The notes under the pieces are model-generated. The model was not told where the DNA came from and searched no databases. It saw only the letters and a list, made by a program, of their open reading frames with translations. From the NCBI RefSeq assembly GCF_052113205.1, contig NZ_JBFRCU010000032.1, positions 1 through 64,000 of the forward strand: a stretch of 64,000 nucleotides of DNA, written 5' to 3'. Made by a program: the position numbers and the translations under genes. The stretch comes from Inquilinus sp052113205. GTDB taxonomy: Bacteria > Pseudomonadota > Alphaproteobacteria > DSM-16000 > Inquilinaceae. This document shows, piece after piece, positions 1 to 8,500 of this stretch. Each line of letters opens with the position of its first letter. Positions within the stretch are counted from its first letter, which is position 1.

Positions 1-229
1 GTTCACCAACAACGAAGCCGAGCGCGATGCCCGGATGATGAAACTCCGACAGAAAATCTCCGGCGGGTTCCGCACATCTCAAGGCGCAGACAACTTCGCC
101 ACGCTCCGCACCCTCATCGGCACCGCTCGAAAGCGCGGATGGAACCTGCTCGAAACACTGTCATCCTGCCCAACACAACTCATCCATAACCTCAACTCCG
201 CCTAATCACGCCTGCACCTGGGCAGTTAC
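1..229 (+). mobile_element. Right end of an IS66-family insertion sequence
   Basis: The window opens inside an IS66-like element. It holds the last 67 codons of the transposase and a right terminus that, read on the minus strand, begins GTAACTGCCCAGGTGCAGG. IS66-family inverted repeats characteristically start with GTAA, so the element probably ends at base 229. The left end and the accessory genes lie outside the window. The flanking base begins a truncated palindromic repeat, suggesting the element landed inside that repeat. Confidence 0.75.
2..205 (+). CDS. IS66 family transposase, C-terminal fragment (cut by window edge)
   Basis: The open frame enters the window at base 2 and stops at TAA 203-205, giving 67 residues. 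It begins FTNNEAERDARMMKLRQKIS and continues with GGFRTSQGA and a TARKRGWNLLETL segment. This is the conserved end of the catalytic domain of IS66-type DDE transposases; the NNEAER glutamate region is part of the active-site neighbourhood. The fragment is intact as far as seen and is truncated only by the window start. The identification rests on family recognition of this tail. Confidence 0.85.
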   Translation, partial: FTNNEAERDARMMKLRQKISGGFRTSQGADNFATLRTLIGTARKRGWNLLETLSSCPTQLIHNLNSA

Positions 230-306
230 GCGCAGCGAAGCAATCCATCGGGCCGCAAGGGCGGAGGCATGGATTGCTTCGTCGGCTTCGCCTCCTCGCA
301 ATGACG
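230..306. repeat. Truncated palindromic intergenic repeat (copy 1)
   Basis: Two arms reading GAAGCAATCCA and TGGATTGCTTC (near 237 and 270) form a hairpin. The right arm continues through GGCTTCGCCTCCTCGCAATGACGG. The same stretch of about 37 bases, ending in GCAATGACGG, recurs inverted at 21926-21963, so this is a dispersed genomic element. The left arm is shorter than in the second copy, consistent with interruption by the neighbouring IS66 element. Bases 307-414 hold no gene; a short CCCC-TTC-GGGG hairpin near 368 lies downstream of the transporter gene. Confidence 0.7.
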
Positions 307-414
307 GTAAGGAATAGGCGTTGTGAAAAGGGCCCGCACGCGGCAGATGCAAATAGAGTGCGCCACGCCCCTTCGGGGTTCGCCATGACGGTTCAGCATT
401 TTCAGCCGTTGGAA

Positions 415-1713
415 TTACGCCAGACGGACGGCGTAGCGCCGGTGGAGCAGCCCGGCGAGGAAGGCGAAGGCGGCGACGGCGGTAAGGTACAGCCCGGGCG
501 ATGCCGGGTCGCCGGTGGCCGACAGCAGCCAGGTGGTGATCAACGCCGAAAGCCCGGCGAAGATCGCGGCGGCGATGTTGTAGGCCAGGGCGACGCCGCT
601 GAATCGGACCTCGGTCGGGAACAGGTCGGTCAGAAGGGCGCCGAAGGTACCGTTGGCGAAGGCGCCGACCAGACCGATCGCGGCCAGCAGCAGGACGATG
701 TCGACGCTGTGTCCGATCATCGCCTGATAGGCGGGATAAGCGCCGAGCGCGATCGCGGCGGCGCCGATGCGGTGCAGGTAGCGCCGCGGCACCGCGTCGC
801 CGGCCCAGCCGATGGCGAGGATGGCGACCGAGAGCAGGCCGACCGCGACGTTCACCGCGAAGGAGGCGCTCACCGGATCATAGCCCGCGACCTTGGTCAG
901 GTAGGGCGTCAGTGCCACCATCACCAGACCGTTATAGGCCTGGACCAGGGCGGCCACACCGATTCCGACCAGGAGTGGCCCGGGGAAGCGGCGGACAATC
1001 TCCAGCGCCGGCAAGCGGGCCGGCCGCTGCCGCATGCTGCGAAAGGCCGGCGTCTCCTCCAGCGCCCGGCGTAGCACGACGCTGATGGCGCCGAGCACGC
1101 CGCCGACGGCGAAGGCGATGCGCCAGCCGTAATCCTCCATCGCCGTCGGGGCCAGCACCCCGTGCAGCAGCGCGCTGATCGAGGTGCCGAGGAAGACGCC
1201 GGTGTTGGCGCAGAAGATGACGATGCCGCAGGCCAGCCCGGCCCGGCGCGGCGCGGTTTCGACCACATAGGTCAGGGCACCGGGCATCTCGCCGCCGACG
1301 CAGAGCCCCTGGATGAAGCGCAACGCGGTGAAGATCAGCGGCGCCGCAAGGCCGATCGCGGCGTAGCTGGGCACCACCGCCATGGCGAGGGTGACGCCGG
1401 TCATGATCAGCAGCGACGCCATGAACGACCGCCGCCGGCCGGCGCGGTCGCCGATATGGCTGAACACCAGCCCGCCGAGGGGGCGGGACAGATAGCCGAT
1501 GGCGAAGACGGCGAAGGCGCTGATCAGCGAGACCATCGGGTCGTCCGAGGGAAAGAAGGTCGCGGCGATGTACTGGGCGAAGATGCCGTAGATGATGAAG
1601 TCGTAGAATTCGAGGCCGGCGCCGAGGCTGGCCAGGACCACCACCCGCCAGTTGATCGTGCCCGCCTGCGGTGGTGTCGTGGCCCGCCCCCGCAAATCCG
1701 ATTGCAGCGTCAT
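415..1713 (-). CDS. MFS transporter, metabolite:H+ symporter (MHS) type
   Basis: This 432-residue inner-membrane protein has the usual twelve hydrophobic segments of the major facilitator superfamily. Near its start is GAGLEFYDFIIYG, a signature of the metabolite:proton symporter group (ProP, KgtP, ShiA relatives). The loop between helices 2 and 3 reads GDRAGRRRSF, the classic MFS motif. The length fits the family. It lies just downstream of the DUF2783 and FAD monooxygenase genes on the same strand (36-base gap), so it may import the aromatic or organic-acid substrate of that cluster. The substrate cannot be read from the sequence. Confidence 0.85.
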   Translation of the reverse strand: MTLQSDLRGRATTPPQAGTINWRVVVLASLGAGLEFYDFIIYGIFAQYIAATFFPSDDPMVSLISAFAVFAIGYLSRPLGGLVFSHIGDRAGRRRSFMASLLIMTGVTLAMAVVPSYAAIGLAAPLIFTALRFIQGLCVGGEMPGALTYVVETAPRRAGLACGIVIFCANTGVFLGTSISALLHGVLAPTAMEDYGWRIAFAVGGVLGAISVVLRRALEETPAFRSMRQRPARLPALEIVRRFPGPLLVGIGVAALVQAYNGLVMVALTPYLTKVAGYDPVSASFAVNVAVGLLSVAILAIGWAGDAVPRRYLHRIGAAAIALGAYPAYQAMIGHSVDIVLLLAAIGLVGAFANGTFGALLTDLFPTEVRFSGVALAYNIAAAIFAGLSALITTWLLSATGDPASPGLYLTAVAAFAFLAGLLHRRYAVRLA

Positions 1714-1749
1714 CTGCCCCTCCCTGGTGTTGGTTGCCGCGCCGGCGGA

Positions 1750-1950
1750 TCAGGCCGACGGCCTGGCCTGACCGATGGCGGCGATCACCGCCTCCGGATC
1801 GCCGGCCAGATTGGCCAGGATCAGCACCAGCCGGGCGTTCAGCGCCGCGCTGGCGGCGAAATCCAGCCCGTCATGCGCCTGCAGCAGCGCGGCGTAGATG
1901 TCGTCGCCGCGGCCCGTCAGACGGTCGCGACCGAGATCATGGTCGGTCAT
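1750..1950 (-). CDS. DUF2783 domain-containing small protein
   Basis: This is a 66-residue protein starting at ATG 1950, whose ATGA overlaps the stop of the FAD monooxygenase gene by four bases, indicating translational coupling. The sequence contains IYAALLQAHDGL and ALNARLVLILANLAGD, characteristic of the short DUF2783 proteins that commonly sit next to FAD-dependent aromatic monooxygenases. Its role is unknown; the tight coupling suggests an accessory or partner function for the oxygenase. The upstream in-frame extension (to 2226) is rejected because it lies inside the monooxygenase gene. Confidence 0.75.
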   Translation of the reverse strand: MTDHDLGRDRLTGRGDDIYAALLQAHDGLDFAASAALNARLVLILANLAGDPEAVIAAIGQARPSA

Positions 1951-3521
1951 GAGCCTCCTCCCCTCGCCCGCGCCAGCGCTGCTCGAATTTCCGCCGTCGA
2001 GGCGCCGGTCAGCCGGGCGGCGACATGCTGGTCCGGCCGGATCAGGTACAGGGCTTCGCCGTAGCGGGCGGCGGCGAAGCCATGCGGATCGCGATCGGCA
2101 CCGACCCGCACTACCGGCAGGCCCGTGCCCTGCGGCACCGCGACACCGCCGACCGCCAGCAGGCTGAAGCCGCCGCCGAGTTGGTTGAGAAGGAAGGCCT
2201 CGCCGTCCAGCTGCGCGTCCAGGCATACCGCGCCTGGCGCCAGCAGCCCTTCGGCACCTTCGGCCGGCGTCTGCAGCGACAGCCCGTTCAGCGCACAGGG
2301 CAGCGACAGCCGCCCGGAATTGACCAGCCGGCGGGCGAAGGCGTGGTCGGCGGCGAGGTCCAGCACCGCCGCGCGGAACACCCGCTCGATCTCGCTCTTC
2401 GGCGTCATGAAGCGGGTGGCGCGCGCCGAGTTCAGGATGTTCTCGTCCGCCGCCCGCACCCGTTCCTCATCATAGCTGGCCAGCAGCGCCGGCGGCGCCT
2501 CTCCCCGCAGCACCAGGGCCAGCTTCCAGGCCAGGTTGTCGGCATCCTGGATGCCGCCATTGCCGCCGCGGGCGCCGAAGGGCGAGACCACATGGGCGGC
2601 ATCGCCCAGGAAGATCACCCGGCCATGCACGAAGCGCTCCAGCCGGCGGCACTGGAAGCTGTAGACCGACACCCAGTCGAGCTCGAACGGCCGGTCGCCG
2701 ACCATCGCCCGGATGCGCGGGATCACCCGCTCCGGCTTGCGCTCCGCCTCCGGGTCGGCATCGGGGCCGAGCTGCAGGTCGATGCGGTAGATGTCGTCCG
2801 GCTGCTTGTGCAGCAGCGCCGATTGGCCGGGATGGAAGGGCGGCTCGAACCAGAACCAGCGCTCCGGCGGGAAGCCCGCCCTCATCTCGACATCGGCGAT
2901 CAGGAAGCGCTCCTCGAAGGCCTGGCCGATGAAGCCGAGCCCCAGGGCGCCGCGGATGGTCGAGCGCACCCCGTCGCAGGCGAGGAGGTAGCCGGCCTCG
3001 ATCGCGTAGCCGCCATCCGGGGTCTCGACCTGGACCCGCACGCCGTCGCCGCCCGGCTCGACGCCGGTGACGCGGTTCTTCCAGCGCAGGTCGATCAGCT
3101 CCGGAAAATCGGCGCAGCGCTCCACCAGATACTGCTCGACGTAATATTGCTGCAGGTTGATGAAGGCCGGCATCTTGTGCCCTGGCTCGGGCTGCAGGTC
3201 GAAGGCGTAGACCTCGCGGTCGCGGTGGAACAGCCGGCCGACCTTCCAGGTCACGCCCTTGGCCAGCATCCGTTCGCCGATGCCGAGCCGGTCGAAGATC
3301 TCCAGCGTGCGCTTGGACCAGCAGATGGCGCGGGAGCCGACCGAGACCACGTCGTTGTCGTCCAGCACCACGCTCGGCACGCCGTGCAGCGCCAGGTCGA
3401 TTGCCGCCGCCAGCCCGACCGGGCCGGCGCCGACGATGGCGACCGGATATCGCCGCCGGCCGCCGCCGGACAGCTCCGGCGGGGTGCGCACCGCGAAGCG
3501 CTGAGGGACGTATCGGGCCAT
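1947..3521 (-). CDS. FAD-dependent aromatic monooxygenase (MhpA/PheA-like)
   Basis: This 524-residue flavoprotein has a dinucleotide-binding motif, VAIVGAGPVGLAAA, about 30 residues from the start. The second FAD motif, GDAAHVVSPFGARGGNGG, lies in the middle, followed by DADNLAWKLA. These place it among class A flavoprotein hydroxylases such as 3-(3-hydroxyphenyl)propionate hydroxylase and phenol hydroxylases, which use NAD(P)H and O2 to hydroxylate a ring. Length fits. It heads a likely operon with the DUF2783 protein and the MFS transporter and is divergent from an MBL-fold gene. The exact substrate is not deducible. Confidence 0.85.
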   Translation of the reverse strand: MARYVPQRFAVRTPPELSGGGRRRYPVAIVGAGPVGLAAAIDLALHGVPSVVLDDNDVVSVGSRAICWSKRTLEIFDRLGIGERMLAKGVTWKVGRLFHRDREVYAFDLQPEPGHKMPAFINLQQYYVEQYLVERCADFPELIDLRWKNRVTGVEPGGDGVRVQVETPDGGYAIEAGYLLACDGVRSTIRGALGLGFIGQAFEERFLIADVEMRAGFPPERWFWFEPPFHPGQSALLHKQPDDIYRIDLQLGPDADPEAERKPERVIPRIRAMVGDRPFELDWVSVYSFQCRRLERFVHGRVIFLGDAAHVVSPFGARGGNGGIQDADNLAWKLALVLRGEAPPALLASYDEERVRAADENILNSARATRFMTPKSEIERVFRAAVLDLAADHAFARRLVNSGRLSLPCALNGLSLQTPAEGAEGLLAPGAVCLDAQLDGEAFLLNQLGGGFSLLAVGGVAVPQGTGLPVVRVGADRDPHGFAAARYGEALYLIRPDQHVAARLTGASTAEIRAALARARGGGS

Positions 3522-3659
3522 GGGCCTCCCCTGCTCCGGCTCTCCCGGCCGTTTGCCCAGGATGATGCGTCGAAGGGCCCGAGTCTGTCCTCAGATCTGA
3601 GGACAGCGCAGACGGCGCGGCCGTCCTATGCTGGCCGGAACAACGCGGGAGGACCGTCC

Positions 3660-4610
3660 ATGTCCAAGAGCTTCGCCTCGGCCGGCGACCTGGCCGAGAA
3701 GCCGATCTCCTTCACCCAGCTGGGCGACGGGCTCTATGCCTTCACCGCCGAGGGCGACCCGAACACCGGCGTCATCATCGGCGACGACAGCGTCATGGTG
3801 ATCGACGCCCAGGCCACGCCGGTGATGGCGCAGAAGGTGATCGAGCGCATCCGCGGCGTCACCGACAAGCCGGTCAAATACGTCGTCCTCAGCCACTATC
3901 ACGCGGTGCGCGTGCTCGGCGCCTCGGCCTATGGCGCCGGCGAGATCATCGCCTCGGAGACCTGCCGGGCGATGATCCATGAGCGCGGGCAGGAGGATTG
4001 GGATTCCGAGTTCGGCCGCTTCCCGCGGCTGTTCCAGGCGGCGGAGTCGATCCCCGGCCTGACTTGGCCGACGGTGACCTTCAAGGACCGCATGACCCTC
4101 CATCTCGGCCGCCGCCGGGTCGACCTGCTGCATCTCGGCCGCGCCCATACCGCCGGCGACATCGTCGCCTGGGTGCCGGATGCCGGGGTGATGTTCTCCG
4201 GCGACATCGTCGAGTACCGCTCCGCCTGCTATTGCGGCGATGCGCATTTCGGCGACTGGCCGGGGACGCTGGACGCCATCGCCGCGCTGCGGCCGGAGGC
4301 GCTGTCGCCCGGCCGCGGCGACGCCCTGGTCGGCGCCGCCAGGGTGGCCGAGGCGATCGAGCTGACCCGCGACTTCCTGGCCAGCACCTACCGGCCGGTC
4401 GCCCGGGTCGCGGCGCGCGGCGGCTCGCTGAAGCAGGCCTGGGATGCCTGCCGCGCCGCCTGTGACGCGAAGTTCGCCAGCTACGCGATCTACGAACACT
4501 GCCTGCCCTTCAACGTCGCCCGCGCCTATGACGAGGCGCTGGGCATCGACACACCGCGGATCTGGACCGCCGCGCGCGACCGCGAGATGTGGGCCGCACT
4601 GCAGGGTTAG
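3660..4610 (+). CDS. MBL-fold metallo-hydrolase with degenerate metal motif
   Basis: This 316-residue protein starts at ATG 3660, soon after GGGAGGACC, a good ribosome binding site. The metallo-beta-lactamase fold is shown by GVIIGDDSVMVIDAQATP, the H79-Y-H81 pair in LSHYHAVRVLG, RAHTAGD (H163) and VMFSGDIVEY. The usual HxHxDH motif here reads HYHAVR, so the Asp and third His that ligand the second metal are replaced by Val-Arg. It is divergent from the FAD monooxygenase, and such pairs are common in aromatic degradation clusters, where it may hydrolyse a ring-cleavage product or thioester. The function is inferred only from fold and context. Confidence 0.8.
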   Translation: MSKSFASAGDLAEKPISFTQLGDGLYAFTAEGDPNTGVIIGDDSVMVIDAQATPVMAQKVIERIRGVTDKPVKYVVLSHYHAVRVLGASAYGAGEIIASETCRAMIHERGQEDWDSEFGRFPRLFQAAESIPGLTWPTVTFKDRMTLHLGRRRVDLLHLGRAHTAGDIVAWVPDAGVMFSGDIVEYRSACYCGDAHFGDWPGTLDAIAALRPEALSPGRGDALVGAARVAEAIELTRDFLASTYRPVARVAARGGSLKQAWDACRAACDAKFASYAIYEHCLPFNVARAYDEALGIDTPRIWTAARDREMWAALQG

Positions 4611-4626
4611 CCGGCCGATGTGGTAA

Positions 4627-4769
4627 GAGATCGTTTGGAAATGCGCTGGTGTGAGTCGGCTGGCGGTGGTGTCGAGAACCGGCGCGCAGCGGACGTTATA
4701 GTCCGTGAGCACCGGAAGCGCAGAAACCGCCGCCAGACGGCCGCGCCAGTAGCGTTTCCAGACGGTCTC
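4627..4769. repeat. Imperfect 143-bp inverted repeat (cruciform or MITE-like)
   Basis: Bases from GAGATCGTTTGGAAA to TTTCCAGACGGTCTC fold back on themselves along nearly their whole length. Matching segments include CTGGCGGTGGT against ACCGCCGCCAG, and the centre is a CGGAC-GTTATA-GTCCG hairpin. It fills most of the gap between the MBL gene and the LuxR-type gene. Such long imperfect palindromes are typical of non-coding dispersed elements. No second copy is obvious in the window. Confidence 0.6.
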
Positions 4770-4816
4770 TAAGCTCCGCGCCAAAGGCGGGGGCTGGCCC
4801 CCGCGAGGGAGGAGCG

Positions 4817-5587
4817 ATGGAGCGGATCGAAGCGCCGGACGCGCCATGGACGGCGGATGCCGACCTCCAGGCCGGCATCGTCGATGCGCTGGGCACGCCG
4901 GAATTCGGGCCGGCGGTGCTGCACGCCCTCGGCGCCATGGCCGGGGTGGAGGAGATCTTCGCCTTCCGCCGGACCGATGACGGCACCCTGCCTGCGGTGA
5001 TCCTGTCCGCCGGCGCCGGGTCGCAGGCCGGCGACCGGGCCGAGGCCTATCGCCGCCACTATTTCCGCTTCGACCCGCTGAACACCGTGTTTCAAGCCGT
5101 CGACCGCGCCAGCCTTTGCCTGCGGGTGCGGCCGGACGACATCGCCGACCGCGACTACCGGCGCGACTGCTATGCCCGTCCCGGCTTCGTCGAGAAGCTG
5201 TCGATCCTGCGTCCCGGCCGCGGCGGCTGGACCACGCTCAGCCTATTTCGCCATGGCGGCGCCTTCTCCACCGGCGAGGCGCAGGGCCTCCGCGCCTTCG
5301 GCCGGCTGCTGCTGCCGCTGATCGAGGCCCATGGCCGGGCCTTCGGCGCCGACCGGCCGCCGCCCGGATCGGCCGCGGCGGTCGAGGTGCGGCTGCACGG
5401 CCTGTGCCCGGCGCTGACCGGGCGCGAGCGCTCGGTCTGCGCCCGCACGCTGATCGGCATGACCGCCGAGGGCATCGGCCTCGACCTCGGCATCCGGCCG
5501 ACCAGCGTGCTGACCTATCGCCGCCGGGCCTATGAGCGCCTGGGCATCAGCACCGCCCTGCAGCTCGCCGCCCGGCTGTTCCACTAG
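4817..5587 (+). CDS. LuxR-family helix-turn-helix transcriptional regulator
   Basis: This 256-residue protein starts at ATG 4817, preceded by GAGGGAGGAGCG, a strong ribosome binding site. The last 60 residues form a LuxR-type DNA-binding domain: LTGRERSVCARTLIGMTAEG, then a recognition helix region and YRRRAYERLGI. The N-terminal 170 residues resemble the variable sensing domain of LuxR-solo proteins (YFRFDPLN segment) but lack obvious acyl-homoserine-lactone pocket residues. Its stop overlaps the stop of the convergent RTX gene by three bases. It may regulate the preceding aromatic cluster; the ligand is unknown. Confidence 0.8.
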   Translation: MERIEAPDAPWTADADLQAGIVDALGTPEFGPAVLHALGAMAGVEEIFAFRRTDDGTLPAVILSAGAGSQAGDRAEAYRRHYFRFDPLNTVFQAVDRASLCLRVRPDDIADRDYRRDCYARPGFVEKLSILRPGRGGWTTLSLFRHGGAFSTGEAQGLRAFGRLLLPLIEAHGRAFGADRPPPGSAAAVEVRLHGLCPALTGRERSVCARTLIGMTAEGIGLDLGIRPTSVLTYRRRAYERLGISTALQLAARLFH

Positions 5588-8500
5588 AGCAGGAAGTCGC
5601 TGGCCGTCAGAGCATGGTCGGAGGTGACGTTGATGGCGAAGTCCGAGACCTTGTCGCCGTTGACGTCGACATAGACCACCTGGACCGAACCCGCCGTCAC
5701 CACCCGCAGCTCGCCGGCATGGTGGGTATAGTCGCCGGTGCCGAAGGTGAAGGCGGTGTCGCCGTTCGTGGAGTTGCCGTCGGCGTCGATCGCCGACAGG
5801 TCGATCTTGTCGCCGGTCGAGAAGTCCAGGATCGCGTCTTTGCCGAGGCCGGACACCGCACTGTCGGACAGGGCGGTGTAGACGAAACGGTCCGCCCCGG
5901 CGCCACCCTTCAGCGCGTCGCCGCCGCCGCCGCCGGTCAGAACATCCCCGCCGCCCATGCCCCACAGGGTGTTGGCATTGGCGTCCCCGGTCAGGGTGTC
6001 GGCTTGGGCCGAGCCGACCACCTGCTCGATGCCGCTCAGCGTGTCGCCCGCGGCGTCGCCACCCGAGAAGACGCCGGTCGCGAGGTTGATCGTCACTCCG
6101 GCGGCCGAGCCGGCGTAGCTGGCCGTGTCGATGCCGAGGCCGCCGATCAGTGTGTCGGCCCCGGCCGCGCCTTCGAGCGTGTCGTTGCCGTCGCCGCCGT
6201 CGAGCTGGTCGTTGCCGGTGCCGCCCAGGATGTTGTCGTTTCCGGCCTCGCCGAAGACCTGGTCGTTCTCGCTGCCGGCATCGACCGAGTCGTCGCCGAT
6301 GCCGCCATGGATGATGTCGATGCCTGCGCCGCCGACCAGCCGGTCGGCCCCATCGCCACCGCTGAGATTGTCGTTGCCGCCCTCGCCGGAGAGGCTGTCG
6401 TCGCCGCCATTGCCGACGAGCGTGTCGTCGCCGAGCTCGCCGCCGATGACGTTGCGGGCGTTGTCGCCGGTCAGCTGGTCGGCGTTGCTGGAGCCGTAGA
6501 GGTTCTCGATCCCGCTCAGCATGTCGCCTGCGGCGTCGCCGCCCGAGGTCGCGCCGGTCAGCAGGTTGACCGACACCGCCGCGGTCGAGCCCTGGTAATT
6601 GGCGAAGTCCGAGCCGCCGCCGCCGGTCAGGACATCGGCCCCGCCCCCCCCGCGCAGCACGTCGTCCCCGGCACCGCCGCTCAGCGCATTGGCGAAGCCA
6701 TCGCCGAACAGCTTGTCGACGAAGGCCGAGCCGGTGACGTTCTCGATGCCGAACAGCGTGTCGCCCTGGGCATCGCCGCCCAAGCCCGTGCCGACCCCGA
6801 GGTCGATCGTCACCCCGGCCGAGGACGTGCTGTAATCCGCCGTGTCCACCCCGGCGCCGCCGCCGATCCGGTCCGCTCCGGCGCCGCCGCGGATCACATC
6901 GTCGCCGAGATCGCCGCGCAGGTCGTTGGCCCCGGCATTGCCGATCAGCGTATCGTTGACGACCGAGCCGATCAGGTTCTCGATGTTGGTCAGCGTGTCG
7001 CCCTGGGCGTCGCCGCCCGTGCCGGTGCCGGCCGAGAGATCGACCTGGACGGCCGCGGCCGACCCGGCATAGCTCGCCGTGTCGATGTCGTTGCCGCCGC
7101 GCAGCTGATCCGCGCCGCCGCCACCGAGCAGCACATCGTCGCCGTCGCCGCCAGCGAGGAGATTCGCCCCGGCATCGCCGGTGAGGGTGTCGGCAAAGAG
7201 GGTCCCGAAGACGTTCTCGATGCCGGACAGCGTGTCGCCCTGGGCATCGCCGCCCGTGCCCGTCCCGGTCAGCAGGTTGACCGAGACCGCCGCCGAGCCG
7301 GTGTACTCGACGCTATCCACCCCGTTGCCGCCACCGAGGACGTCGGCGCCGGCCCCGCCATGGAGCAAGTCGTCACCGTCGCCGGCCGTCAATGAATTGG
7401 CGCCGCCGTCGCCGGTCAGGGTGTCGTTGAAGCCCGAGCCGACGAGGTTCTCGATGCCGGTCAGCGTGTCGCCCTGGGCATCGCCGCCCGCGCCGGTGCC
7501 GGTGGCCAGGTTGGCGTTCACCCCGACGGCCGAGCTGTCGTAAAAGACCGTGTCGACGCCCGCCCCGCCGTCGATGGCGTCGGCGCCGGCGCCGGCGTTG
7601 ATCAGGTCGTTGCCGTTGCCGCCGCTGACGGCGTCGTTCCCCGCGGCGGAGCGGATCGTATCGTCGCCGTCGGCCCCCGTGAGCGCATTGGCGCCGCCGT
7701 CGCCGGTCAGCGTGTCGTTGAAGGCCGTGCCGATGACATTCTCGATGCCGGTCAGCGTGTCGCCCTGGGCATCGCTACTCAGCCCGGTGCCGAGTGCGAG
7801 GTTGACCGTCACCCCGCCCGCCGAGTTGCCATAGGTCGCCGTGTCGATGCCGCCGCCGCCCTGCAGCGCGTCCGCGCCGCCGCGCCCCTGCAGCACGTCG
7901 TCGCCGGCACCGCCATTGAGGGTGTTGGCCCCGGCGTCGCCGTTGATGGCGTCGGCGAAGGCCGAGCCGGTGACGTTCTCGATGCTGCTATAGGTGTCAC
8001 CACCGGCATCGCCGCCCAGGCCGATGCCGTTGGTCAGGTTGACGTTGACCCCGGCGGCGGAGAAGGCATAGGCCGCCGTGTCGCTGCCGTTGCCGCCCTG
8101 CAGGGTGTCGGCGCCGACCAGACCTTCGAGCACGTCGTTGCCGTTGCCGCCGTCGAGGATGTTGTTCACCCCGTTGCCGTACAGGGTGTCGTCGAAGTTC
8201 GACCCGATCAGGTTCTCCATGTTGGCGAAGGTGTCGCCCTCGGCCCAGCCCCCGTGGCCGACGCCTTGCAGGTTGGCGATGACCCCGGCGGTGGACCCGC
8301 CATAGGTCACCGCGTCGGTGNCGGCGCGGCCGTCGAAGAAGTTGGCCGCGGCGCTGACGCCGAAGAAATCGTCGAATGTCGAGCCGATCACGTTCTCGAC
8401 CCCGATCAGCGTGTCGCCCTGCGCATGGCCGCCGGACGCGACGCCGTTGTCCACATTGACGATGACCGCGGCGCTGGAGTTCTCGTAGCCGGCGGTGTCG

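Noticed and set aside
2025..3659. Upstream in-frame extension of the MBL-fold gene through the monooxygenase gene
   Set aside because: It is antisense to the monooxygenase; the ATG at 3660 has a good ribosome binding site and begins the conserved protein.
5614..7395. Long plus-strand open frames antisense to the large RTX gene (also 8254-9321 and 10453-12561)
   Set aside because: They mirror the repetitive, GC-biased RTX genes and have repetitive valine/alanine/aspartate composition with no recognisable domain or ribosome binding site.
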